From a virus: 64,000 nt of DNA. Shown here one piece after another: positions 15,578 to 27,600 of the stretch. Location of the stretch: IMG/VR virus record IMGVR_UViG_3300021961_000042, positions 1 through 64,000 of that record. One strand, written 5' to 3'. The notes under the pieces were generated by a model. It did no database searches. It saw nothing but the letters and a program-made list of their open reading frames with translations, and was not told where the DNA came from. Within the stretch, counting starts at the first letter, position 1. Each line of letters begins with the position of its first letter. The translations under genes and the position numbers were made by a program.

Positions 15578-18500
15578 ATGGAAAGTCCACTATCATTTAA
15601 TTCAACAGAAAATTTTAGGAAAAAGTTAATAACGAGAAACCTAAGACCATATAAAGTCGAAGGGTATTTTAGTTATAGCGAACAATTACCTATTAATGAA
15701 ATACAAATTGTTGATTATTCAATAATTGATAGTCCCCCTATTAATTTTTATCAAGAGTTAAAAGAACCTGAATTAATAGGGTTAAATAAGTATTCACAAA
15801 GCGGTGGTTTTGGAGAAGTAGTGCCAATTAATACTAATTTAAACTCATTTTCAAATTTTGGTGAATACGATGCGTATAACCAATCAATAGCAGATAATAG
15901 TGCATTAGAACAAAAAGGAGATCAACAAGAAAATATTTTAAGGGTTTTGAACAAATTTAATCCTGAAAATGTTTCTCTTGGTTTTGGAGAACCAATTGTT
16001 ATAAATGTTAATAAGGGAACCGAAAGTAATTTTGGAGAATATAGTTTTACTGCGTCTGCACCAAATATAACGACAGAGCAATCACAGATAATATCCTATC
16101 TTGCAAATGAATATGGTCCTGAAAACAAAGTTAATGGTTTTGGTGAAGTTGTTGTGATTAATATTAATAAACAAACTGATGCGAATAAAGGGGAATACGA
16201 ATATACTGCATCTGAACGTGAAAGAACAAAAGAACAGTCAAGAAGATTGGCGTATGTTTTAAACCAGTATGGACCTGAAAATTTACCAAACGGATATGGT
16301 AATCAAGAAAAATACCCACATGTAAATCAAAATACAAAAACTAATGAAGGTGAATATGAGTATTTTTCATCCGAACCAAACAAAACAACAGAACAATCAC
16401 AAAGTTATGCTTATATAAAAAACAAATATAATACGGGTGATGGAGCTTACGATGAAATTACTGTTGAAGATTTAGCTCAAGAAACTATAAACACACCATA
16501 CATTAGTAGCGAAACCACGTTTTCGTTTATACCATCCGAATATAATCCTGTGAATATTATTCAAAATGAAAACCCAACAGGATCTGAAGGAACATTAAGT
16601 CAAGATTCACTTTTGGCTCAATTTGCCGCTAAACAACTACAAAAAGAATTTAAAGCGAGAGTTGCATTTGAATTATTACAACAAACCGTAGGAAGAACAA
16701 ATCTATTTACAGGTGAAGTTGATCCTGCAACAAATACAACATCGGTTAGACCAAACACAGATCCATTTGATGCGTTAGGTATTATAACAAATAATATACC
16801 CATAGTTCAAAAAAATTATAAAATAACAGGTGGGCCCAATTCTGTTGCAAATGCGTTGAGTTTTACCGCAAGACTTGCAGGACTTTATAGTCCGTATTCA
16901 TTAATACCTGGAGATTATTTTGATTATCCAAATAAAAACTTTTTATCACAAGCAACTCTAAACCCTGTAGGTGCCGTTGCAGGTGTTGTTGGAAATTTAG
17001 CACAAGAAATAAGTTCTTTATTTATTGATCAAGCTTCTGAGAAATTCTTAACTTATACTTCTGATGCAACTAAAAGTTTATTATTTGATCAATTATTTTA
17101 TAACACATATAGACCTTCTTATAGGTTCGCAGGTTTAAGTGCTACAAATTTATTGGCACCACAATCAAACTTTTATGTTGGGATAACTAAAAATTATATT
17201 AGAGACTTAGTGAGCCCTAAAATGGATTTACCAAAAGGAAGAAATAATAGACCACAAGACGGTCCTGTTTATAGTTATGGTGAAGTAGGTAAAGATTTTG
17301 AAGGTAGTAGAATAAGTGATTTTCTTTTTGGTTTAAATTCTAGAAATTTATTTGATAGTGCTGACCCACAAGGAGGTTTTACTTGGATATCAAAAAACAA
17401 TTATTTAGAACCTGGAACATTTGTAGGACCATCTAATAAAAAAAATATCTTAGCAAGATTTAACACCGACAGTTTATTTGAGTCATCAGCATTTAGACCG
17501 TTATTTGATAAAACAAAATCCACAAACGTAACATTTACTGATGGATCTATTTTAGATATAACACAAAAATTAATAGATGCTGGTAATAAATCTACACGTA
17601 AATTAGAACACGTAGGTAATGCAATTAATCAAGTTTCTAAAGTTTTTAATGATGGTTATATAGAATTAACCAAAGGATCTAGAGTTATTAGATACGTGAC
17701 TCCAACTTCTAAAAAACCAAACGGTGAACCGGCGGAGGTTAAGGGTTATGAGTATTGTAGATTATTTACAAAAGATAGGCCTTACTACACGTATAATGAG
17801 TTACAAAAAGCCGATGGACTTATAAGAAGTGGAGGTAAATCAACCTACTCTGTATTAGATAATACATATAATTTGAACATCGCACCTATGAGAGGTAAGG
17901 GATCGACAAATTTGGATAATAAAGGTAAGGTAAAAAAATATATGTTTTCATTAGAAAACTTAGCTTGGAGAACATCGGATAGAAATGGTTTCAGAGTTGA
18001 GGACTTACCTGCATGTGAGATAGGACCTAATGGTGGTAGAATCATGTGGTTTCCACCTTATAATTTATCCTTCGATGAGGGATCAACCGCTAGTTGGCAA
18101 GACCACACTTTTTTAGGTAGAGTTGAACCAATCAAAACATATAAGAATACAGTAAGAACTGGATCAATTAGTTGGTCTATGGTTGTTGACCACTCATCCG
18201 TAATGAATTTACTTTTAGATAAAGAATTACAAAATGTAAAAGACAACAGTGAAGTAACAAGAATTGTTGATTCATTTATTGCCGGATGTTTAAAATACGA
18301 CATCTATGACCTATTAAAAAAATATAGAGAATTCACACTATCTGATGTTTATGAAGTAATAAACGAATTATCAACAGTAGAACAATATAAAGATTATTTT
18401 GAAACAATACAAAAACCCACAGTAACAAAAACAACAGAAATAGATAAAACAGGTCAAGTAAATAATAATGAAAATCAAGGACAAGAAGATATTTCACAAA

Positions 18501-21307
18501 AAGAAGAATTTAAAGAAATAGTATTACTTTTTGAACAATCCGAACCAAGAAAAACAGTATTTACTGAAGAAGATACGTATAAAACTTATTACGACAGTTT
18601 ATACAGTAATGACACAAAAGTGTTATATTTAGGTGATTATAGCGGAGCTAACCCATTGGCTTCTCAGGCACCTAATAAAATAATTAAATATGATAGTAGA
18701 AAGGGGTCTGGTAATAATAATTTTATAGACACGTTACCTAATAATACCGAATCTTTTTCATATGCTGAATATGTCGATGCTAGAGTTGATTCACTATCAG
18801 GTGTATTTGATTTTGGTGAAAATGAATTTACAACTTTAGAAAAAGAATTTTTACCAACAGTATTATCTACTTTAAAACAAGGTAAAAAAGTTTTTTTTCA
18901 AATTGAGGCTTCTGCAAATTCAAGTGGAAGAGATAATAAATCACTTTCAGAAAGAAGACTAAAAACTGTTGAAAATTTTATTAAAAATTTTGAATTGGAT
19001 GGAGATAAAATTAAAACTTATTTAGACAACGGGAATTTAACATATAAGTCAGAGGCTAAAGGAGATAATGCAAAAATAGATGAGCCAGCATATAAAGACA
19101 TTGATTGCCAAAAAAAGTTTAATGTTGATAGTGTTTACGATGGTAAATACTCAGTACAGGCCATGTTGTGTAGAAGAGTTAAAATAACTGGTTTAAAAAT
19201 CGATACCCCAACCGAAGAAAATAAAAAGGATCAAACAACGACTGACAATACTACTGAAAGTACAGGTGTAAACGAACTAGCAGGTCAAGATGACGAAAAC
19301 ACAACACCACCTTCTGAACAAATAAAAAAACAACAAGTAGTTACGACTCAAATTAAAGATAAAACAAATAAACTAAGAGCTGGTTTAACTAAAAGACTAC
19401 TAAGAAAGTTGTTAACTGAATGTAACTATTTTGATATGATTCAAGAACAACAACCAATGGTCTATGATGGAATAAAAAGTAAATTTAAAAATTTTCATCC
19501 AGTATTCCATTCGACAACACCTGAAGGTTTAAACGCTAGACTTACATTTTTACAACAGTGTGTAAGACCAGGGGACACAATACCAACTGCTGTTGATAAT
19601 GGGCAAGGAGGATTTACTTTACAATATAATGATGCATTTAATAGTGCATTTGGATCCCCACCAATTTTAGTTTTAAGAATAGGCGATTTTTTTCATACTA
19701 AAATAGTACCAAAAAGTATTTCATTAAAATATGATGATATAAAATATGATTTGAATCCTGAAGGAATTGGTGTCCAACCAATGATGGCTAATGTTACACT
19801 AAGTTTTGATTTTATTGGTGGACATGGAATAGCAGAACCAATCGCTAAATTACAAAATGGTTTATCATTTAACTTTTATGCTAATACAGAAATTTATGAT
19901 GAAAGGGCAGATGAAACTGAAAACTTTTTACAAGAAATAGATGACGAAGTTTTAAAAAGTATACAAGATGAAGTTGGAGACATAGACCCTAATAGACCAA
20001 GACAAAATGATGCTGGAGATACTATTGGAACAATTGAATCAAGTTTTGCGGACATAAATACAAATTTAATTTCAGGTAGAATTAATTATAAAGAAGTTAT
20101 GAATCAATTGATTGATAAAACTGCGGACATGGTTAATGGGTTCAATCAGACGATACAAAATACCATAGTAGTTAAAGGATGGGGAGGTTTAATTATTTTA
20201 ACAAAAGATAGAAAATATTCTGAAGGTTTATTTGACTATTTAAGTGGTAATACATCTAATAAGGTTAACATTATTGGAAAACCAGTTAATTACCAAGAAA
20301 AAATAGACGACCTTTTTCAAAAAATAAATCAAGACGTTGACGACGAAACAATTCCAATATTAGGAGGATTAGAGTTTCAAAAAGATTTTAAAAATCAAGA
20401 TATAAGAAAAATTAAAAGAAAAATTAAAGAAATACTTAATGAACAAAAAAATCTTTATCAACAACAATTAGATAAATTTGCCAACGATCTAGTAAAAAAT
20501 CAATTAGAATTTATTAAAATAACCGATAAAATTAATTTTGTTTCAAACCAAATAGACGGTAGAGAAAATAAAAGAGGAGGAGTTAACATTTATAATATAT
20601 CGGGAACATCACAAGTCGAAGCATCAAGTGTTGGTGCAACAAACACTTACGACGAGTTGAAAAACGATTTTTTAAAAATTAGAACAGACTTAAATGATTT
20701 TAATCAAATACTAAAAAATTATCAATTAATACCTAACGGTGATAAAAATGTTTATAATAGTGATTATTTATTCAATTTATATTTAGTTAATAAAATTGAA
20801 GATAATGAAGACGCCCCTGACGTTTCGGTGTTTGATAGAAGATTTGCAATGACTATGGGTGATTTATTAGTTGATAACTACGATTTTTTTGTTGATCAAA
20901 TAATTTCAGTTATTGATGGTTCAGTACAAAAAGAAAATTGGAAAAACTTCATATTTAAAAATTTAGGATTCAAAATTATATTTAGACCTCAAGGAAATCT
21001 ATATATACCAAATGTTTACAATCCAAATAATCCAGTTAATACATTATATACAAAATTAAAGAATAGTTTCGACAAATTGGCGGTTTCTATTTACAAAGAT
21101 AAATACACAAATGATGAAGTTTATAAAAGATTTTTTGGGGACGAAAATGCACTTAATTATAAACCGTATAATAGAGATAAACTTAGAAAATTTACTTACG
21201 AATCACAAGTCCCTATTGTACCACCAGATGATGAAAATTTAAGAGCTATTTGGTCTAATGTTGAATCGACTTGGGATTATTTTAACTTAAAAAGACAAAT
21301 GAAATAA
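15578..21307 (+). CDS. Giant baseplate / tube-initiator-like protein with repeats and an OmpA-like domain
   Basis: A 1909-residue virion protein. Residues ~76-290 contain four tandem ~50-60-residue repeats that begin with GFGE/GYGN and share GEYxYTAS and EQS motifs. Residues ~1010-1205 look like an OmpA-type peptidoglycan-binding domain: a beta strand KKVFFQIEASANSSGRD is followed by KSLSERRLKTVENFI. A later region (LRIGDFFHTKIVPKSISLKY, then GIGVQPMMANVTLSFDFIGG) resembles the conserved core of gp48/gp54-type tube-initiator and LysM-anchor baseplate proteins. The C-terminal ~350 residues are helical and charged. It lies between the tape measure and gp53, where T4 has gp48 and gp54. The exact role is inferred. 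The next start follows the stop after a single base. Confidence 0.7.
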   Translation: MESPLSFNSTENFRKKLITRNLRPYKVEGYFSYSEQLPINEIQIVDYSIIDSPPINFYQELKEPELIGLNKYSQSGGFGEVVPINTNLNSFSNFGEYDAYNQSIADNSALEQKGDQQENILRVLNKFNPENVSLGFGEPIVINVNKGTESNFGEYSFTASAPNITTEQSQIISYLANEYGPENKVNGFGEVVVININKQTDANKGEYEYTASERERTKEQSRRLAYVLNQYGPENLPNGYGNQEKYPHVNQNTKTNEGEYEYFSSEPNKTTEQSQSYAYIKNKYNTGDGAYDEITVEDLAQETINTPYISSETTFSFIPSEYNPVNIIQNENPTGSEGTLSQDSLLAQFAAKQLQKEFKARVAFELLQQTVGRTNLFTGEVDPATNTTSVRPNTDPFDALGIITNNIPIVQKNYKITGGPNSVANALSFTARLAGLYSPYSLIPGDYFDYPNKNFLSQATLNPVGAVAGVVGNLAQEISSLFIDQASEKFLTYTSDATKSLLFDQLFYNTYRPSYRFAGLSATNLLAPQSNFYVGITKNYIRDLVSPKMDLPKGRNNRPQDGPVYSYGEVGKDFEGSRISDFLFGLNSRNLFDSADPQGGFTWISKNNYLEPGTFVGPSNKKNILARFNTDSLFESSAFRPLFDKTKSTNVTFTDGSILDITQKLIDAGNKSTRKLEHVGNAINQVSKVFNDGYIELTKGSRVIRYVTPTSKKPNGEPAEVKGYEYCRLFTKDRPYYTYNELQKADGLIRSGGKSTYSVLDNTYNLNIAPMRGKGSTNLDNKGKVKKYMFSLENLAWRTSDRNGFRVEDLPACEIGPNGGRIMWFPPYNLSFDEGSTASWQDHTFLGRVEPIKTYKNTVRTGSISWSMVVDHSSVMNLLLDKELQNVKDNSEVTRIVDSFIAGCLKYDIYDLLKKYREFTLSDVYEVINELSTVEQYKDYFETIQKPTVTKTTEIDKTGQVNNNENQGQEDISQKEEFKEIVLLFEQSEPRKTVFTEEDTYKTYYDSLYSNDTKVLYLGDYSGANPLASQAPNKIIKYDSRKGSGNNNFIDTLPNNTESFSYAEYVDARVDSLSGVFDFGENEFTTLEKEFLPTVLSTLKQGKKVFFQIEASANSSGRDNKSLSERRLKTVENFIKNFELDGDKIKTYLDNGNLTYKSEAKGDNAKIDEPAYKDIDCQKKFNVDSVYDGKYSVQAMLCRRVKITGLKIDTPTEENKKDQTTTDNTTESTGVNELAGQDDENTTPPSEQIKKQQVVTTQIKDKTNKLRAGLTKRLLRKLLTECNYFDMIQEQQPMVYDGIKSKFKNFHPVFHSTTPEGLNARLTFLQQCVRPGDTIPTAVDNGQGGFTLQYNDAFNSAFGSPPILVLRIGDFFHTKIVPKSISLKYDDIKYDLNPEGIGVQPMMANVTLSFDFIGGHGIAEPIAKLQNGLSFNFYANTEIYDERADETENFLQEIDDEVLKSIQDEVGDIDPNRPRQNDAGDTIGTIESSFADINTNLISGRINYKEVMNQLIDKTADMVNGFNQTIQNTIVVKGWGGLIILTKDRKYSEGLFDYLSGNTSNKVNIIGKPVNYQEKIDDLFQKINQDVDDETIPILGGLEFQKDFKNQDIRKIKRKIKEILNEQKNLYQQQLDKFANDLVKNQLEFIKITDKINFVSNQIDGRENKRGGVNIYNISGTSQVEASSVGATNTYDELKNDFLKIRTDLNDFNQILKNYQLIPNGDKNVYNSDYLFNLYLVNKIEDNEDAPDVSVFDRRFAMTMGDLLVDNYDFFVDQIISVIDGSVQKENWKNFIFKNLGFKIIFRPQGNLYIPNVYNPNNPVNTLYTKLKNSFDKLAVSIYKDKYTNDEVYKRFFGDENALNYKPYNRDKLRKFTYESQVPIVPPDDENLRAIWSNVESTWDYFNLKRQMK
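15804..16440 (+). repeat. Four tandem repeats inside the giant baseplate gene
   Basis: Protein-level repeats starting near 15804, 15980, 16137 and 16293 (units of about 59, 52, 52 and 50 residues). Shared elements are GFGE-x-V-x-I-N, N-x-GEY-x-Y-x-AS, T-x-EQS and a closing YGPEN. The DNA copies have diverged. Confidence 0.75.
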
Positions 21308-21308
21308 T

Positions 21309-21626
21309 ATGGAGTATTATGATAGATATAGAAGTTTTTTAATAGACGGAAGACAGACCGTCGTTCCGTTTGTTACTTTACCACCTAGACCATCAGACCA
21401 AAAATTTATATATAGAAAAAATCAATCTAGACTCGATAAACTTAGTTTTGAAAAATATGGTACACCATATTTCGGTTGGTTAATTTTACAAGCAAACCCA
21501 TCTTTTGGTGGTTTAGAGGAAAACATTCCTGACGGATCTGCAATTATTGTACCTTTTCCTTTGATAGCAGCACTACAAGACTACAAAAACGCTGTGGACA
21601 CATATATATTTTATTATGGCAGATAA
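21309..21626 (+). CDS. 53: Baseplate wedge protein gp53-like with LysM/tail-X fold
   Basis: A 105-residue protein. The pattern SRLDKLSFEKYGTPYFGWLI followed by NIPDGSAIIVPFP is the conserved LysM-like / phage tail protein X segment found in gp53. In T4 this protein joins the wedge to the central baseplate hub. T4 gp53 is longer (196 residues), so this is a compact version limited to the core. It is placed between two giant baseplate genes, directly after the tube-initiator-like one. Its last 11 nt overlap the start of the next gene, which implies coupled translation. Confidence 0.8.
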   Translation: MEYYDRYRSFLIDGRQTVVPFVTLPPRPSDQKFIYRKNQSRLDKLSFEKYGTPYFGWLILQANPSFGGLEENIPDGSAIIVPFPLIAALQDYKNAVDTYIFYYGR

Positions 21627-24600
21627 GTTTCAGCAAGAAAAAATTTATATAGAAACCGATTATGATAATATAATATTAATCGACCCTAACAAAGTATTAA
21701 TAGGGAACCAAGTTCAAGACAGATTAGTTAGACATGAGGACTTAGTTTTTTATGCAAATTTAGAGGCTAGGGTAATACCTAGAACAAAATTAGCGGTTGG
21801 AGAAAGTTTTGATAGTCCTGTTGTAAATACTTTAGTTGCCACAATACAAGGACAATCAGATTCATTTGAAAAATTAAATTTTCTACAACCAAAAGGGAAA
21901 AAAGTTTTTGACACAAGCTGGTCAGATCAATTTACGGGAAAAGGATCAAGACAAGGTTTAGGTGCAAATCAAACAGGTGAAAGATTTGAAGCAAAAGACG
22001 GAACTATTAGGTCGTTTAGAAATGTTAGAAATTATGAAGACACCCAAGCATTAGGTATTAAATCCATAAGTATTAATATCAAACCAAATGCGGGTCCTGG
22101 TGGATATGTTCCTGATGTTAAAATTGCACTAACAGACGTTGGAGGTAAAACTTTATTTGAACAGGGAGAGAATTCAATATATTCTACATTTTTTAATTTA
22201 CCGTACCCGCAATTTTACTTAACAGTAAAAGGTTTTTATGGTAAGGCAATTAGATATACTTTGTTCATGACAGATTTTAGCGCTAAATTTAATGACGATA
22301 CGGGTAGTTTTGATATCGACATAAAACTAACATCAAACTTAGTTTCACTTTTACAAGACACGTCTCTTACATATGCTAAAACGGCACCTAAAATGTTCCC
22401 AATAATTGTTGCAAAAGGAGGAACATCTAACAATGCACCTGGAGGGTCAAATACATCTGTAAAAAATTTAGACGTAGATTACTTAGGTAGACAAATTTTA
22501 AATCAAGTATACCAAGAATATGAAAATAAAAAGTTAATCTCACCAGGATTCCCAAGATTAACAATAGATCAATTTATAAAAAATACTGATGATTTTGTAA
22601 CTTCAATAAAACAAAGTATTGAAAAAAAAGACTTTATTGCTCTAAATGATATTAAATCTTTTAGGGAAGAATTGAATGAAATTAAAGATAGAAATTATAC
22701 TGTTTTATTAAGTAGGTATTTAGATACTACTAATTATATATCTTATGATGACGGTAAAGGACCACAAATTTACTATGATTTTAAACAAACAATCCCTTTA
22801 GAAAAAAGAAATGAGATTGAAACCGCGATAAAAAATGAAATAAAAAATAGTGTTGAAATACTACAAAAAAATAAAACTTTTGGTATTGGTGGTTTCTACA
22901 CAATAGGGGGTAAAAGTTTTCCATCTGAAATACCTGTGTCTTTTTCTGAAGACGAATTGTTTGTAAAAATAACACCGGATAAATTAAGTGATAAAGACTT
23001 TATTAACACATATACAATTAGATATGGTAGAACACCTGATCAGGCCGAACTAATTGATTTTAAAGTTCAACTACTTTTGGTTTTACAAAATGCAGAAACA
23101 AGGTTAGATCCAAATACTAACCAACCTATAAGTACCGAACCAACCTATATGAAATTTGGAATTACTGATCCAAATAATCAAACACTTTTTCCTGGTGGGT
23201 TTTTAGATAGAATTAATAATTATCAACAACAGTTAACTGCAAAAGAACAAGAAATTGAAACAAAATTTTCTAATGAATTATCAGATAGGGTAACAAAGGT
23301 AGATGGGACATTAGGGTTCAAACCAACGATTAGAAATATTATGGCAATAATAATTGCCGGTTGTGATACATTTTATAGATTAATGGATAGAACTCATAGA
23401 TTAGCTTGGGATAAAAGAAACGACCCTTTAAGGATAAAAAGTGTAATACCTGCTGAAAAATCTTCAGGAATAGATTCAAAAAATGTTGTAAACTACTCAA
23501 CAGGAAAATTAAACGAACAAAATGTTGTATATCCTTGGCCAACATATTATGTTCAAGAAAAACTACAAGATGGAAGGGAAAGTTTTGTTGTTAGATATTT
23601 GGGAGATCCTAAATATGCTTCTAAAACATTTGCATTTGATTATGCAACATGGCCTGAAATACATTTTACTGAAAACTTTTTGGATGCTTCTGTTAGAAAG
23701 GCAAGCTCATCACAACAAAATGTTTATCAGAATTTGCAAAACATACAAAATTTTACAACTGTAAATGCATTAGAGTTTCCATTTAAAAACAAACCATATA
23801 ATAGTACAACAGAATTAAGTATAATGTATGAGTTATATGAAAGGTTATATGTTTTATCAAATTATAGTAATATATTGGCAAAACAATTTAACCCACAGAG
23901 TTTACAGGCAGACACATTTGTTTCACATTTAGAGGCGCAAAATATAATTAATGCAATAACTGAAAACTTTACAGTACAAGAAAAATTAAAAAACACAAAC
24001 TTTAATTATGAAAATGCTTTTAATTATTTAAAAACGTTGGCAAATAATGGGACCTCAGATCATTGGTTAAATTTAGAAAGAGGTATTTTTAATACACCTT
24101 ATTTACAAAATTTAACAGAAAATAGTTTTGGATTATATAGTAAAAAAAGTATTGATGGGTACACCTTGGCTTTAGAAAATAACGATCCTTTAGCTCCGAA
24201 ATTTAAACAATATGTTGAAGAAAGAAAAGAACTTGATTACGAGCAAGACGATATATTATCTAAATCATATATTACCGAAAAGACACTAACATTTTTAGAT
24301 GACATTAAAGTTTTGGCAAGACTTAAAAAAAATGATTATTATACAAATATTTTACCATATTTTTCATTAAATTTTATTGTAAATAACAGTAAAAAAGATA
24401 TTTTAGTAAACCCAACAACAAATAATCCTGTAAATAATTTAATAGAACTTAAAGATTATCTCTCAAAAGGAGAAGAAAACTTAAATTTTACAGAAAAAAA
24501 CTATAGTGATATACCAAGTTATTCAGGAAATGTTTCAAGTTCACAAATAAATAGTAATATTAATACACCATATTTTGTAAATGCATTACAAAAAGGAGTT

Positions 24601-27600
24601 GAATTAGAAAAATCGGGAAACACCACAACCGCTTATGTTGCCTTAGGTTATATGTACTTAAATTCATATCTCATTCCTTTAGCGTATTATAATACTTACG
24701 ACAAAGATTTTAACAATATTGATATTTTATTTTCTGATAACATTATATCTAAATTAGATGAATATGAATACTCACAAATTTTAAAAATTGGATCATTATA
24801 TCATAGATATAAAAAATATATAGAGACAGGAGAAGATATTTTAGATGGTGTTATTAATGACTTTGATTTTACAAAAAATTATGACCCATTATCACAAAAT
24901 TTAGAAAAAATATATAAAATAAAAAATTATACAGGAGGGTCACAAGATTTTATTTGTCAGTATAAAAAAATAGACGCAAATGATAATACTAAATATGTTG
25001 ATATTATTAACACAGGGTTTTACCCGAAACTTATTTCAGATGTACATTACTATTTTACTGGTAAAGATTTATTTACAGGTTATACTGAAAGTGAATTTAC
25101 AGATGCTTATACCGCAGGAACATTAAATATTGGAGTTAATAAAGATGCATCATACTTTATGCCTTTCGGTAGTGACCCAAATAACTTAAAAAGAAGTATT
25201 ATTTTAAATCCATATTTTTCTTATTTAACTTTCGATAAAAACTACAATATAGATGCACAAAATAAGATTCACATTTTAATACCCTCAAATGGAGGCATAC
25301 CATTAAATCAAGCAAAATTTGAATTTTTTAAAAATGATAAATTAACTTATGAAATTTTAAGTAGTAAAGAATTATTTAATGGTTCTGTTAGAACACTATG
25401 GGGACAACCAAATTATGGATTTTTCCCAAAAACATCAAACATATTAGAAAATAATATTTTTCTTAGTCCGTACCAAGATCTTTTTGAAGGTAATAGTTTA
25501 GGTTATTATTTTAAACTATTTAGAAAAGAAATATTGGATAAATTTGAAGAATTATTTTTAGGTTTTTGTAAAAAAAGACCAGAACCTAAAGATGTTCTAA
25601 TTTTAGAAGATGATGTACAAGACCCATCTTATTTTTCTTCAGGTGGTATAACATCATTAAAAAATAGAAAATTATTTGATCAAATGTTATCTATTTTTTC
25701 AGTAAATGATGCATCATCACCATTAACAAAAATACAAGAAAATAACGATGGACTAAGTTTAGCAACCACACAGAAAAAAAATAATGCGAATACTTTCAGG
25801 GAATTTTTGATAGAAAATCCTATTATTTTTAAAAATGGTAATCCATTAAATTTTAACAGAAAATTATTTACAAGTTTAACAACTATACCTGAATTAAAAA
25901 ATTTACAACCAATCACATTTTCACCATACGTACCAGGAACTTTACCAGGTGATGGTATATTGACAGGAACAAGCGCACTTTTAACAAGTAAAACTTTGAG
26001 TCAAAAAAATGTAGATGCTTGGAAGTCTTTACTATTACACAATTATAATGGTAATTTTAATGATGTTTATATCTCATATAATAATACTGGTTGTACAATT
26101 ACAGATTTTTTTATAGATATGAATATTGAATTTACAAAAGAAAATGTAGAAACATGTGAGGAATTAATAAAAAGATATTCATTACAAAAGTTTTATGCAA
26201 TTTCTAATGGTAATATCTATAACAAAACAAACTTCATTTCATACATAGATAACCTGTTACAAGAAAATTTAGACACACAAAAAAATCTCACAAACCAAGT
26301 GTTTCAATATATGAGAGATAAAATACCGGGAGTTAGTTTACAAACAAATAGTAATCAAGGAAATATAAGTGGGGACATTAATAAACTATCAACATATATA
26401 CAATTACAAACATTCAATAATAGATGGACGGCTGGAAGTGATTTATTAACAAGACCATTATTTGAAGATTTTCTTTTTATGAATACCGCCAATGCGGATA
26501 TTGGAGATCAATTACAATTTTTTCTTGATGATGTTACAAAATATTTGAAAATGGAAAAAAATATGACCGTTTCAGATGTAATAGGTCACATACTAAATGA
26601 AGATAGAACCACACTATTTTATGCAACACCATCGTTTATAAATTTTAACGGAGTGTTAGATGCGGAAAATTACGATAAACCAACAGATATAGATATTCCA
26701 AATAGTCTTTTTGGAACTTTTAGAAACGTTAATTACTTAGATTCAAGACAAAAATTTATATTCTTATATGTTGGAAAAACATCTGAACATCCGGCATTAA
26801 ATGATAACAGAAATGTCGTATATGGTGATGACTCTTTTGATATTAGAAATCAAGCCGACTGCCCAATAAGGATACCACAAACACCTGAAACTAATTTTTA
26901 TAAAACAAATAAAATAGTCGGATTTAATGTTGATTTTGGTATAAGAAATCAGAACATGTTTAAAAAGTTTTCAGTTGGTATGGGTGGAGGTAAAGAAACG
27001 GCAACAACATTCAAGGTGAATGAGAGACTTGCAGGTGGATCTACAGGAGATAAGGTCGCCCAAGAGACACAATCAATGTATTCTTACTATAAATCGTTAA
27101 GTTATAATATAGATGTTAGTGGAATGGGTAATGTAATGATTCAACCTTTAATGTATTTTAATTTAAGACACATTCCATTATTTTATGGACCATATCAAAT
27201 TTTAGAAGTAACACACACAATTAACGAGTCATCATTTGAAACAAAATTTAATGGAGTTAGAATACCTAAGTATGCTTTACCAGATGTAGATAGTATATCT
27301 ACATTTGTTAAGAAAAATTATTTGGAAAAATATAAAAGTGAAATTTTAAAGGCGAATAATGAAAATAGATATCAAGAAGATATTGAGACAATTTTAGATC
27401 CATCAAAACAAAGTAATGAACCAAAAACCTCACCAGAAGAAGAGTGTAATAAATTAGTAATTAACGATTACAAAACATTACCATATGTTAATAATAAAAT
27501 AACAACAATATCAATAGGTGAGTTAGTATTAAAAATTAAAAATAAACAACCTGAAAAATATGTTGACGCATTAATTTTATTATTGTTAATGTCTAGACCA

